DNA from: Tenodera sinensis
Lineage: Eukaryota > Arthropoda > Insecta > Mantodea > Mantidae
Length of the DNA stretch: 64,000 nt
Direction of reading: 5' to 3'
Assembly (NCBI GenBank): GCA_030765045.1
Contig: CM060962.1
Span: forward strand, 169,797,759 to 169,861,758
Shown: piece by piece, positions 20,973 through 34,220 of the stretch
Layout of the letters: every line of letters begins with the position of its first letter
Position numbering within the stretch: position 1 is the stretch's first letter
Translations under genes and position numbers: made by a program
The notes under the pieces: generated by a model
Database searches by the model: none
What the model was told of the DNA's origin: nothing
Seen by the model: only the letters and a program-made list of their open reading frames with translations

Positions 20973-21205
20973 TGTCGGTCTGGGTGGCTCAGTTGGTTAG
21001 ACGTTGGCCTACTGATGCCAAGGTCGCGGGTTCAAACCCGGCCCAGACCGATGGTTTTTAAGTGTGCTTAAAAACGACAGCTCCCTGTCAGTAGATTTAC
21101 TGGCATGTAAAAGAACTCATGCGGGACAAAATTCCGGCACACCGGCGACGCTGATGTGATCCTGGAAATTGGCAGCGTCGCTAAACAACAAAATAATTTT
21201 AATTT
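20973..21205 (+). mobile_element. tRNA-derived SINE, family S1, complete copy (233 bp) with 11-bp target duplication
   Basis: A tRNA-like head (20977-21049) has complementary ends GGTCTGG and CCAGACC, an A box TGGCTCAGTTGG (20985-20996) and a B box GGTTCAAACCC (21029-21039). The body holds AACGACAGCTCCCTGTCAGT and CAAAATTCCGGCACACCGGC, and the 3' end is AGCGTCGCTAAACAACAAAA. Perfect duplications AATTCCATTCT lie at 20962-20972 and 21206-21216. It interrupts an X element, so it is younger than that X copy. Other S1 pieces: 1, 21331, 47868 and 51324. Confidence 0.95.
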
Positions 21206-21225
21206 AATTCCATTCTCTTTACATG

Positions 21226-21331
21226 TCACGTTGCACTCAATGATTTTCTCTGCTCTTGTACAAAGTTTATTTATAATCGCTTATTCCTGTATCTTCTTCA
21301 TGATAATCGAGATAAATATGTGCAGAAATTT
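21226..21331 (+). mobile_element. Family X, 5' fragment
   Basis: Matches the first ~105 bp of X (CACGTTGCACTCAATGATTT ... TCATGATAATCGAGATAAAT). It then breaks into a degraded S1 3' fragment. Confidence 0.65.
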
Positions 21332-21392
21332 CGGGGCACCAGTGGTACTGATATACTTCTGGCAATTATCAGCGAACGAAATATTTATTCTT
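21331..21392 (+). mobile_element. Degraded S1 SINE 3' fragment
   Basis: CGGGGCACCAGTGGTACTGA and CTGGCAATTATCAGCGAACG align loosely with the S1 3' body (CGGCACACCGGCGACGCTGA ... TGGCAGCGTCG). Much older than the neighbouring complete S1. Confidence 0.4.
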
Positions 21393-22573
21393 AACAACTT
21401 TTGCATTGGGGAAATCTTGATATCTGTGAAATGCGTCATAGACCGAATTACAGTGTGTATAGGAAAATGTAAAATCCTTCTGTGATATTTCGTTCGTTTC
21501 CCTGGAAGAATTGTTAATTTTCGCTGTGTGAACGAAAGACCACTGGATTCTGACATACCTTTCCCACGAGATCTTAAACTGCCGTGCACGTGAATCCATG
21601 TCATACATACTGTCATGGTAGCCCCAATACTGCTGGGTTTATTGGCCTTTAAGTTCCTCAGGGTCTACAAAAACATCTGGGAAAATCATTTCGAGCTGTC
21701 AAAGAGACTGATAGATGGAGTGGAGGAGACGATTGGAAATCTACATGCGACTTATGTGGGATCATGTTTTAAAAGGAACATCCGGTTCTTGTTTTGAAAC
21801 TTAAATGTGATGTACACCACTTCTTGTTTTGAAACCTTTCATATAGATATGATACTACTGTAATACATTCATTTGTCATTAGCAGATATCAATGTTTTCA
21901 TTTGTGGTTCTAGTCGACCTATATAAAAAGACAAAGGAAAAAATAGTATAATAACTCATGAATATGGTATTAGTCGCATACTTTCTAATCTAAACGTCCT
22001 TACAGCAAGAAACAGTAAACTCGGATCTAGAAATTTACCACTACCGGTATCGAAACAGGGAGAAAGTTTAAAGTACCCTTAGTCTCTTGTTTATTTCCAG
22101 TTAACTATACTTTAGGTCCCAGCAAAACGTTATTTTACAACTACATATTTTTTGCATCAGATAAAACTTCAACAAGCAAATACATCTATAAAGAGTATAT
22201 GTGGAATTCACGGATCAAGAATGTGCAAACTCTACAACGCTGGCATGGAAATGGGAAATCGATGACACCATATGCCAGTGGGTGTTCAGTCAGGTGAATA
22301 TTGCTGGATGAGTAGCTTTGGACAATATCCAGCTTGCGTAAAACAGAGGATTTTACCGAAGTGATGTTCAATACACCTCAAGTGCTTGCTGTTTTCTAAG
22401 TATAAGCGAGCTTAATAAGTGCTTCGCTTAGAACATACAGTTAACTCAAAATTACAAGTAGCCGATAAATAATTTTGTAAAAATAACACCGACTTTCAAA
22501 TCCAAAGTAAACTACCATAGCGGAAACGGCCAGCCTTTCGACAGAGTGACTCCATTGTTGAAAATGAGAAAGT
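21393..22573. other. No gene recognised
   Basis: About 1.2 kb of AT-rich sequence with short ORFs only and no repeat match found within the window. Confidence 0.4.
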
Positions 22574-23173
22574 TCTGGAACAAAACGACAAAATCAGTTG
22601 AGCTACTTTTCTATCACTTTATTCTCTTCTAAAATGATATCACAAATACACAAATTTCTTCTCCTCGTTAGCACAATATAGTCTTTCGTGCTTACACAAC
22701 TCACAGCTTTTAATTTGCGTAACTTTGCTCAGTCCTTTCAGTGTCTTTCTTAACCTTCTCTACCTTTCATACAATCATCATGACTTTCAAACACTCGTTA
22801 GAATCTTCTTCACGGCGACAGACGTATCTATCATGACACACATCTATCTCACATTCACTGACACGCTGACAGACTCATGTCTGTAACCTTAAACCCACTC
22901 ATACTGCTGTCCTCCTTATATGCTGGTGATGACGTCACACGGACCTTTCGCGAACTCCTTCAAACACGCCGGCTGTGACGCAGGTGGATCTTTCTCGAAG
23001 GCCCCAAAGAAAACCTCTTTCGTGTAGCTGCTTCGATTATTGTTAGTTACGACCACAAACAGTTGCGCGAGTTGGTCTGAACTTGAACGCCTTTGCCCAC
23101 TCGCCGGCCCGCTATGTGGTGTGAAGTAGCTTGGACCCGCAGTCCTTTGTTACTCGCCGATCCCAGGGTCACA
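22574..23173 (-). mobile_element. Solo-LTR-like element L3 (600 bp)
   Basis: Co-linear with L1 on the minus strand from TGTGACCCTGGGATCGG (start at 23173) to a mutated end near GTTTTGTTCCAGA. It carries CTTCGAGAAAGATC (heat-shock-like half sites), TGACGTCA (22930-22937), CATATAAGGAGG, and an AATAAAGTG polyadenylation-like signal near its 3' end. It lacks the (GT)n tract of L1 and L2. No clear target duplication remains. Confidence 0.75.
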
Positions 23174-24089
23174 GAAAACTTAAGGGGACCAATCTTATAT
23201 ACCCCAAAATTCAAGGTACAAAGGTAAAGGTACAGATTAATCGGGGGCTCCTGAAACTGTGACAGAATGCAGTACGCCGGCCAATGTACCCCTTTATGCT
23301 TGGAACCTGACCCTTAGGAGAGAGCCATAAGGGAGAGACCTGAATGGTGACCAGATTCTGGAGACGACGTTGTGCAAGCGTGGAAGGGATCCGTAACGTT
23401 TCCAGACTGATCGCATCGGACGCTACTGAAGAACACTCATAAGCCCCGAAAACGCGGGATATCCTTAAGGACCCCTGCTTATCAAGCACCCTAACCATGT
23501 GTGAGTGGGCAGTCCGACCAATGTCAGGAAGAAAGCTTTACAAACCGCACCTCCACCGCCCAGCCGCAACACACAGAACACCGCCGCCTGGTTCTTAATT
23601 TTCAAACATATGTTGATAAAGAAATTTACGGGTACAAGAAATTGACAGGAAGTTGTGCAAGAAGAGAAACCATTCCATTTTCGCTTACCGACCCAGAGAA
23701 AGCACGAAAAAACAATTATTAGATTGCACGGTCGGTAACAATCGAACCCGGGACATGACCAATGTGAGATTCACACGTTACGGTGGAGAAATCTTGCTCC
23801 GTTTCCTAAACCCAGAGTATTCTAGCTAGTGTTTTGAAATTTATAGTAAAGTATGGTTGCAACGTTTGATGTGTTGTTAATTTGTTGCTGGTTACGCACT
23901 TTGACAGAAATGTTAGCTATTTACACCCCCCCCCCCAAAAAAAAATGAAACAATGAAAAATAAAGAATAAAAAGGGAGAAAAAAAGGAAAACCCAATCCC
24001 CTTTAGATGCAATTCTCACAATTTTAAACGATATTAAGTGTTACGTTCTCATTGAGCCATGGAAAACTTTCTAAGGAATTTGAATTAAT
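23174..24089. other. No gene recognised
   Basis: A mid-GC stretch (23240-23740) followed by AT-rich sequence. AATCGAACCCGGGAC at about 23738 resembles a reversed pol III B box, so a tRNA-SINE remnant on the minus strand is possible. C and A homopolymers lie at about 23925-23945. Confidence 0.35.
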
Positions 24090-24518
24090 TCCTTTAAAAT
24101 AACTTTTGCCTTTCCCTTGAGTAAACCGATGTAAAATGTGGCAAATATTGGAGGAAAGAGGACACCCACAACAACAAGTAAGAATGATGCAATACTTCTA
24201 CTTTCAAGCAAAAATAAATGTGAGGAACAATGGTGAAATTTGCACAAAAAGTTTTATCAATCAGTGTGTCAGACAAGGGTGTACTTTATCACTTACAATT
24301 TTTAGTATTTATACTGGCGATATAGTGAAAAAATGGAAGCAACTTTGATGTAGGTTTTAAAATTTTAATAAAAATGTCAACTTTTTATATATATTATTCT
24401 TTCCCGGCAATTTGGTTGTAATTCAAAATAGCGAGACTGAACTGCAAAATTATATTTTTAAACTTAATGAAATTTGTGAACAATATAATATGAAAATTTA
24501 TTTTATAAAAACAGAGGA

Positions 24519-25258
<740 letters not shown>

Positions 25259-25352
25259 GAGAAAGAAACGATTAGAACAAAAATAGTTGTAAATAACCGT
25301 TGTATAGAACAGGTGAGACATTTTGACTACTTCGGAAGTGATGTTGGTTATG

Positions 25353-25516
25353 TTGTTGTTGTTGTAGTGTTTAACGCCCGCTTTTACTACTACGGCACCG
25401 CAGGCGCTGACACTGATAACACATGGAATGAAGATGGAGTACCGGTGGAGTGAGATGGCGGGGGAAGCCGGAGCACCCGGAGAAAACCCGCCCTGACGCC
25501 GCTTCGTCCACCACGA
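25353..25516 (-). mobile_element. SINE family S2, short-tail form, 5'-truncated, 12-bp target duplication
   Basis: On the minus strand it starts ATTCGTGGTGGACGAAGCGG in the S2 core, so the tRNA head is missing. It ends with the short tail AAAGCGGGCGTTAAACACTA and a (CAA)n run. The 12-bp duplications ATGTTGGTTATG at 25341-25352 and 25517-25528 are perfect. Removing it restores the LINE reading frame across FGSDVGY-DKYYDVENKIY, so it inserted into the LINE. Confidence 0.9.
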
Positions 25517-26042
25517 ATGTTGGTTATGATAAGTATTATGACGTGGAAAATAAAATATACAAATTTCAAAGAATGTATGGCACAATTAATAGAACATTTA
25601 GAAAATAAATACGTAATGAAACAAAATTAAAGTTTTACAAAGTTTTGGCTGTACCTATACTAGCATACGGAAGTGAGACTTGGGCATTAAATAAACAGTA
25701 ACAAAGTAAAATACAGACTTCGGAAATGCAATTCTTATGTAGTGTAGCGGGAAGTACGGAGGGAGACTTAATAACAATGAAAATACAAGAGAAGAGAAGG
25801 TAAATTTTAATATAAATGAAAGGTTAAAAGATTTCAAACAAAAATGTAAAGAACATGTCCAAACAATGCCAGATATTAGACTTCCTAAGCAAACAATGCA
25901 TCTTGTTCTAAAGGGATGAGATCGGTGGGCAGACCTGGAAACGATGGCTGGAGGACTTTAAAAGCGGAACAGCACTTGCTTGCCTATGCCATTCAGTGAG
26001 GAAGAAGAAGAGGAGGAAGATGTTCCATTGAGAGTTTTGACT

Positions 26043-26047
<5 letters not shown>

Positions 26048-26102
<55 letters not shown>
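26048..26102. repeat. (TA)n microsatellite
   Basis: Pure TA dinucleotide tract of about 55 bp. Confidence 0.95.
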
Positions 26103-26109
<7 letters not shown>

Positions 26110-28368
26110 ACAGTGGTTAGTGGTTAGATATATTGGGGAATCTATTTCCAAAGTTTTGCTGGGATAAGTTAAAAATTGCATTATATGTTGTACTTTAAAT
26201 GCTCAAAAGTGTCTAAAATACATATTGCAGCTAACAAAAAAAGTACCAGAAAATGTACTCATGAAAACTGACGTAAAATTCTGCTTATATATTTCTTATT
26301 AAATAGTGCAAATTATTACTGAAGAAACTGATCAACACATGAGCAGCTAGTTTTCGAAAAAGACAACTAGAAGTGATAGAAAAAGAGTGAATTATATCTG
26401 CAACCACACCCTTCTCGCTCAGCAACTAATGCTCATTTCAATACCGATGGTAAAAATGTTTACGCAGGATCGTTTAGAAGCCTACATTAGAGATTTCTGA
26501 CCAATTTTTGTCAATTATCATGCAATGAGAGCACAGAGGAAGAGTTTCAAATAAGGAACTTAAGTATCTGAAATTCATGGAATCAGTAACCAAGCCTTGA
26601 GAGAGGGAATACCACACGACAGTAAATTAATTATGCGTTTGTATACCGGGTGTATGCTTGCCATACGTTAACCACGGATTCTACATGTTAAGTTTAACAA
26701 ATATGTCCAGTACAATTATTGTCAATAAAGAACCGTTTCACCGAAAAAGAAAATTTGTGTGAAATATTTGGAATATTTAGAGCTTTAAATTGAGTCCTGG
26801 CGATAATGACACAGTATAGTTCATATTGTCTGTTCAGAAGCTCATGGTCCTTGGGAAATTAAGGGAAGAGCAGAGAGTTTTGTAAACTTCCGCACAAGCG
26901 TTGTTCTGCCAGTTACGTTGCCAACTCACTTCTACTGTTATTCCCGCTATGAGTACTCGCTGCTAAGGTCTCTCATGTACAGTTGTAAAATCATACGAGT
27001 CACTAACGTTATGCCGGAAATAAAGAAAAGAGTAGGGTAGAAGTAGATAAACCCCTGCCTAGGAGTGCTGTGAAATCTGCTATCCTATTGTAGTTGCAGA
27101 AGAAAGGGGTTCAGAGTGACAGTTCTATGTGAAAAACAGGTCTTTATAGGATGATTCAAACAAATGAACCTAAACAGGTTCTTGAAGTGGACGCATTTTG
27201 GTTTCATTGGGCCACACTTTTGTTTGCTTGCGCCCATACGTAGGTGATCTCAATTCGATCTTGGACCAAGGTAAAATGAATAGTTAAAGAATAACAGGTG
27301 ACTTATCCTTACAAGAATTGCGTGATAGGTATTACCCTCGAGGATATATAACTTGTAACCTAATCAGACAGACACGATTTTTAAAAAATATAAAAAGGTA
27401 GAAAATAATCAGATGGAGCAGTTGAAAACTTGTTTACGTTTTATAAGCTAAATATACTACAATATTTATGTTTCGCTACTTTGAGCGACATCTTTGCTTT
27501 AATCTAGTGTGAATACATATTCCAAGGTTGATACTACTATCGTAAGATCGGATAGAAGCACGACTGCAGCTTCACATATCGCTGTGCACCTGGAATTGTT
27601 TACTGACGTACTGGCTCGCTGCATTCCCGCCGGGAGCCATGAGTTGGTGAACAAACTGATATCTCACATATTCAGTTTCACATTGGCTTGAAGAGCTGTC
27701 AGCGATTACTTCCTTTTGAAACGCTTTCCCTTATTTAGTTCCAGATCACATTTTATGCTACGCTGTTTTGAACACACCTTTGTACAAAAGTGAATTAAAA
27801 ACAGGACGTTGTGCGTTGCAATGGACTAGCTAATTCTAGAAACTCGTCGCTTGTGGACGTCATTTGCAACACTTTCTGGTGAATGAGCCGACCTGCACAA
27901 GTCAGAATTAGCAGTGTACTGTTATCTAATGCCCCATATATTGTTTCAGGGGTAACTGCGAATTGAGCCGCAATGGGTTGCAACATATTTTCTCCTGATG
28001 TTCGCACAGCAAATTTATTTGCAGAAGAGTAAATGGATTTGCACGTAAATCCGTGTCCCATTCATGACCTATTCAGGTCTCGCTCGCCATTAACCGTGGA
28101 TTTCCGCATAAAGCGTCCCATTAAGGTGCCCAGCAATGGTACAAGCTATATAAGCTTATAATTTCTCCTATTTCAAAGCACATTTTATTTCAAACAGTAA
28201 CAGCAAACGCACGACCATTTTTGGTACTCAAATACAAATTTGTAAAAATACAGATATCGCTTTTAGGAATAAAACAACTATGTTTTCGCTAAATCTGTGA
28301 GGGTTTGAATTTAGAAAGCTGTTAACACATAACAATGTTATAAACTAGCCAACAGAAAAGAAGAACTC
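26103..28368. other. Unrecognised AT-rich region
   Basis: About 2.3 kb. The longest unexplained ORF is 88 codons on the minus strand (27795-28061, starting MGHGFTCKSIYSSANKF). It has ordinary composition but no family I recognise and no supporting splice or promoter signals. Confidence 0.35.
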
Positions 28369-29183
28369 TTATGTGTTGCACTCACCTGACTTTCTCTACT
28401 CTTGCAGAAATTATTCTTACACACACTTATTCTTCCATCTATTTCATGTTAATCGAGATAAACATTTTTAAAAATTATTTTATTGCTAATCTTCTTGTAG
28501 GTACAAGGGGAATTCAGTAGGTTTCAAGCGATAGTCAAATGTTTAACAGTGGTCACTATATGACGACTTTGAAGTTCTGTTCTCTTTGCATTACCAAGAG
28601 ATAAAAATGAATAACGACCTCCCATTTAAGAACGTTCTATAAGCATTACAAAATTCTAACAATAACAAGGAATATATCCGAATGGTTCACTTCACTAAAT
28701 AGACAGTTTGACATAAACTGTACAGTAAGATTTCATGTATGTCTTAGGGTTTACCAGTTGTGCAAAAATTATTAAGAGTAAACAGGACTAAATGGCTATA
28801 ACCACAGAATTAGAAATAGACGTTTTATTTGCCATACAAATACCTTAAATATATGGCACTTTAATCAAAACCGTTAGCACCATTTTTGAGATCAACATTT
28901 TCCATATAAAGGATAGTTTAGGGTAGAGAAGGTTTCTTCAAAGTCTTCGTGTCAGATTGTTAAAAGATATTAAACTTAAATACCAGCTTTGCTTCTTAAT
29001 CGATTTTTAATTTTTGAGTTATGCTGTTCAGACACACACACGCCCGGGAACCTTTTCCTAAAAATGCTTTTTGGATTCAGGAGGCCTCAAAACATATATC
29101 CAGTAAAATCTTGATATGAAAGTTTTCGATAAAATACAATAAACATCTTCCCCTCGTGCTATACGTAGTAGAGAAAGTAAAAA
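28369..29183 (+). mobile_element. Family X, copy X6 (~815 bp)
   Basis: Starts TTATGTGTTGCACTCACCTG and ends ATACGTAGTAGAGAAAGTAA. Internal blocks are in the usual order. The CA-rich spacer is short (CACACACACG), showing that the tract of X1 is a local expansion. Confidence 0.8.
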
Positions 29184-29284
29184 ATCCTGCGAGATGGTAA
29201 CTTCCTTCATTTGTAATTTTAAATAAGTCCACCCACCTTTTGCCAAACATACCAGGTGGCCCACTGGAGCCGGCCCCGCCGTAA

Positions 29285-29505
29285 GTAGATAACCCTTCGT
29301 GCGTTAAAACAGTTGCAGAACTCCACGGCGCAAGAGAGGCCAGTGGCGTGTTCTACCGCTCTGCGAGACGTGCGGTAAAAGGCAGTTAAGCTAGCCTGTG
29401 TAGTCTGTGATAATGGACAGTAACAGTACAAATAACCGAAAAGGTCTCACTTTACTTACAGGATCTTCATTTTCCAGGGAATAAACTCACTCCTGTATAC
29501 GGTGC
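29285..29505. repeat. Dispersed repeat R5, copy b
   Basis: Matches 205-445 in the blocks listed there. The copies diverge in the middle by indels. Confidence 0.55.
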
Positions 29506-29571
29506 AATTGCTATAATGCTATAATGCTTCAAAGGCATTTCTACGTTTCTTGTGAATGTTATTGTTGTATT

Positions 29572-30093
<522 letters not shown>

Positions 30094-30457
30094 AGTGAGT
30101 GGAATGGCTCAGGTGGTAACGTCTGTGGCCCGCAATCGAGAGGTTCGTGGTTTCAATTCCTACGGCCGACCTTTCTGACCTTGGGTTTTTCGGGGGTTTT
30201 CCCGGGTCACTAAGGTGCATGCTAGGAAGGATTTTTATCTTACATCCCTCGAATCACTCGCTTTCATTTCATTCATTTTATTCTCTCTCTCTCTCTATCT
30301 ATCTATCTCTCTCTATCTCTATCTCTATCAAGTCTTACCAGGCTGTAAGAGTGAGTGGGATCCCGGGTAGCATGCGTTGGAGCGTGCGTTCTGGAAATAC
30401 GGTCAAATTGAATATTTGATAGATTATTGGGACTTTCTGAATGAATGAATGAATGAA
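30094..30457 (+). mobile_element. tRNA-derived SINE, family S3, copy a
   Basis: The A box TGGCTCAGGTGG (about 30105-30116) and B-box-like GGTTTCAATTCC (30149-30160) lie in a head reading AACGTCTGTGGCCCGCAATC. The body contains TTTTTCGGGGGTTTTCCCGG, a CTCT/CTAT tract and CGTGCGTTCTGGAAA, and the 3' end is a (GAAT)n tail. It aligns with the complement of 48215-48682. Confidence 0.75.
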
Positions 30458-31379
30458 GGTAATATGTGCAAGAAGTATCGATTGCGAACAATATAACTAA
30501 AAAAAGTGTAAATTCTGTTAACCATTTAAGGTATAAAGCAACAAACGAATATGTTACCACAACTTTCGTTTCAGGAACTCTCACGCAGCGATACGTTGCG
30601 AATTTACCTTGTAATTCGATTTGTATGATTTGTAAACAAGTGTACTTTATTCAATTAAACGGTTTAGGTTAGCAATTTTGTTGCGTATTCATCGTGTATT
30701 TTTATTCATTTATTTATTTTTATATAAAAAGGCCTTCTCACACTTTCCTTCAAAACCAAACAACACAGTCGTTTTTGTACTCTTAACTCAACTGCGTTGG
30801 TGCCGTGGACTAGGTTTTGTTTATAAGCATTGCTCCACATTTTTCTGCTTGGGTTTATTTTTAAGCGGTTGGTATTGCTTTGGCACTTCTGGTGCTTGGT
30901 CTTGGAACCAGTGGAGGTCCGTGGTTCATTGACGGTGTTCGATCTGGAAGCGGTATTGTGACCTGCATGCTGTTTTGGGGAAGTGGGATTCCATAGCTTG
31001 CCTTTGTTGGGAACAGCAGTGAATGTGGAAGTGTTGGGACGAAATTCGTCTTTTGGTGACCATGTGGTCTTCTGCTAGTCAGTTTTGAGCAAGAGATCAC
31101 GTGACCACTAGTATGGTGATAACTGTGGGTAACATTACATATTTTTATGAGGATCCTATCTTATACATTATTACTTGAGTTTAGACTCGCTTACGCTCAA
31201 TTTTTGGCCGATGGATTGTTTGCGTATTGGCGTGTGATTTAAGGGGAAAACTGTTGTGCTGGGATACTTCAGTGTTTTCAGTACATATCTTTCATCTTTT
31301 TATCCCCCCGCGGGTTATTGTGGTTTCAATGTATTGCATATGTGGTTTAAGAGCTCATGTGGAGCACATTGTCTATTTA
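30458..31379. other. No gene recognised
   Basis: About 0.9 kb, with a TTTA-rich stretch near 30700. Sequence at 30860-31100 is higher in GC and reads open on the minus strand for 79 codons, with no recognised motif. Confidence 0.35.
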
Positions 31380-32280
31380 GGAATGTAATAAATGATGTTA
31401 CGTTTAACTGCTCCATATCGCTACAACGGTGTATTAGGAGCATTTCTACTGATAAAGTGACAGTTCTTTAAAAATATTTAATAATTCTATGCACTTGCTG
31501 ATAATAGTAAATATCCCACAGTTATTTAATTACTCTGCAGAGTAATTATTTGCTAGTTATGAATAATTCACATTCAGTTTTCAGTAGATTTCTGTGTTGA
31601 TATTTACTTAACGCTATTTAGCAAGACAATGCTACATTTAACTGCCCCTGCATGTACCTTTATGAGGAATATTTTACTAATAATGTGGCAGTTTTTTTAA
31701 ACAAGTGTTACCCATTACATATAATTTTTGCTGACAGTAAATAGCCATAACTACTAAATTATTCTGCACAGTAATCACTAATCATTTACGTGTTGTGAAT
31801 AATTCACATTCAGTTTTCATTGTGATTCTGTTTTGATGTTTACGCACAGATATTCAGGAGGATAATTGGTTACGTTTAATTTCCCTATATCACTGCACAG
31901 GTGGATTGGGAACATTTTACTGAAAGCGTGGCAGTTTTTTTTAAATAAAAGTTACTCATATATACTATTTACTGACGGTGGATGCTGATTTAATTATTCT
32001 GCAGAGTAATTATTTGCTAATTGGGGATAAATCATATCGTTTTTACTATGATTTTGCTTTGAGGTTTACGTAAGTACATTTAGCAAGAGAATGTTACGTT
32101 TAACTGCCCCATAGCGCTGCCTAACTATATTAGGACCATTTTACTGAAAACGTTGCAGTTATTTAAATAAAGACTTACTCGTTTTATGAATGCTGATAGT
32201 AAATAAGCATGTTTTCATTTATTCAGCAGGGTAATTATCCCTTTACACTTATTTGTGGCTTATTCTGCAGCGTAATTGTT
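31380..32280. repeat. Four diverged tandem units of ~235 bp
   Basis: The landmark GTTACGTTTAACTGC recurs at 31397, 31631 (GCTACATTTAACTGC), 31869 (GTTACGTTTAATTTC) and 32093, giving spacings of 234, 238 and 224 bp. A second landmark, GCAGAGTAATTATTTGCTA, recurs in phase near 31535, 31767, 32002 and 32225. Units are clearly homologous but diverged. No coding frame is shared. This may be a short satellite or repeats within an element flank. Confidence 0.8.
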
Positions 32281-32799
32281 TTGAATTTCGCTAGGAGACT
32301 GCATTGATTGTGTATATAGGTATATAACCTGGTATATGAAATGTTTGTCAGCGTAAGTAGGTAGGGCTCGTTTTCCTATGGTGCGAGTTCTAGCCTGTTG
32401 AACCTGCAAATATACTCGCTCTCCCCAAAGCTGTTTTGTTTGCATTGGTTTAACTGGTTTTACTTTAATATATTGCTTGAATCCAGGGGACTGGAGGTAA
32501 ATAAATAAGTGTAAAACATATGGGACTTGGGTACTTTCTTGTTCCGTCACTTTTCCTTGCTGGCTTCCTCTGCTATACTCAGTGTGAGATTAGACCAGGA
32601 GTGTGTGTATTTATACGTGTTTGTACTACAGCATGGTTGTACATTCTCAACATGAGTGTGTGTGTGCATATTAGAAACATTTTTTTAAGAAATAAGAATT
32701 CTTGTGGAAAACCTAGACAAAAATTTGATTTTAAATTTCCTGACAAAGCACTTCCGTGTAGGTCTACTGCGGTGACACCGTTCGTATATATAAGGTATT
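32281..32799. other. Unassigned sequence upstream of LINE 3' end A
   Basis: A 118-codon ORF spans 32520-32876, but its end overlaps the LINE 3' end in a different frame and I see no family motif. It may be decayed LINE sequence. Confidence 0.3.
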
Positions 32800-33310
32800 G
32801 CGGTTTGTCTCCGAAATTGGGTTTGCCTAGCATGTTTAACTTGTATTTTCTATTTGGGAGCTTGGTGGATTTTTAGTGCATCATGTTTTATTTATGTTTT
32901 ACATTTTTAGCGTTTTAACTCGTGTTGCACTTTCACTGTTTACACTTTCAATTGTTTCAACTTTCACATTTTAATTTTTAACCTACAGTGCTAGAAGCTT
33001 GAGTTTTTTTTTTTAACATGGTACAGTCTTACCTTTTTAGCGTTTTAACTATTCACTATTTTAGCTCTTGATTTTTTAACTTTTAGGCGTGTTAACTGTG
33101 CAGCTTAGAAGTTTGTTACTTTTGCTGTTTTTATCTTTTGACTTCGGGCCCAAATGAACTCGTCGACGGGCCCTTAAACTCTACTCACTCACACTCACAC
33201 TCAGAGTCACACTCACTCTCACCCACCCACTCTCTCTCACTCACTCTCACTTTCTCTCACTGTCACTCACTCTCACCTACTCTCTCTCACTCTCTCTCAC
33301 TCACTTCCGT
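32800..33310 (+). mobile_element. LINE 3' end, copy A, with (TCAC)n tail
   Basis: TTGGGTTTGCCTAGCATGTT and AACTTGTATTTTCTATTTGG align with the end of the LINE ORF at 34735-34790. The pyrimidine-rich 3' UTR (repeated TTTTAGCGTTTTAAC) ends in GGGCCCAAATGAACTCGTCG, ACGGGCCCTTAAAC and a TCAC-rich microsatellite tail (33178-33300). Copy B at 34567-35850 has the same ending. Confidence 0.7.
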
Positions 33311-34220
33311 GTCGAAACACAATAGATCTGTTCCAACAAGCGGTTCCGAACGCGTTCCTAACTAATACGTACCAATATTTTCTTACGCACATGCGCAATT
33401 GAGCACGTTCTGAGAACTAGTTTTTGGAATTTTTTACGGTTGAAACATTACTTGAACCATTAATAATCTGTGATTCTGAATAACCTGAGCACGCGTAGTA
33501 AGCAATAAAATTTTCGCACGTCCAGAATTTGCAGTTCCTACTTTTGTGCAAGAACCGATTTCGTCATGTTGCAATCCACCTTAGGTACATGCTCAGATAA
33601 TTCAGCACTGTTGCTCGATCGTGTTGGAACAAACCTAATATTGCTCCTAGTGGGTCGGCTTAACAAAACAGTTTCTGTGAATAACAAGAAAAGCTAATAA
33701 AACCATGGCGTTCTTACGATTGAGAAAACACTTGACTAAATTGGTGCTGTCTTGGTACGCAGTCCTAGAAAATCTCTGAGATGTTTGGGTCACAGATAGG
33801 AATTTCGAAAGGATCAGAGAATTTACTCAAATTAAAGCCCTATGTCATTTCAGTAATTCTTAAATTAAGTATACAGATTATGAAAAACCACTTCGATTCT
33901 GAAACTGGGTGTTAGCCAAGCTTAATAGCAGGGAAACTGATTCAAGAATATTTTATTTTCCGATGGGGCGTGATTTCATATACACGACCATGTAGCGTCA
34001 CGTAATAACAGGTATTGGTCCTCATATACACCAGATATTATTTACGACGCCCCACTACACCACGAAAAATAGGAGTGTGGTAAGCTATTAGTAGGTACTA
34101 AAAGAATTAATTGTGTTATTTTGTATTTTTTATGCGATTAACAGTGATAACTATATGCGACTAAATTTTGAAGCCAGTATGTGATGAACTAACATACGAG
34201 GAACGTTTAACGGCATATAA
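33311..34220. other. No gene recognised
   Basis: About 0.9 kb without recognised motifs. It may include the decayed upstream part of the transposase fossil that follows. Confidence 0.35.

Noticed and set aside
20977..21049. tRNA-like gene with paired acceptor ends
   Set aside because: It is the 5' head of SINE S1 within an 11-bp target duplication; the anticodon loop has an abnormal size.
30861..31100. 79-codon minus-strand ORF in a relatively GC-rich patch
   Set aside because: No recognisable motif, no splice or promoter context, and no conservation evidence available.
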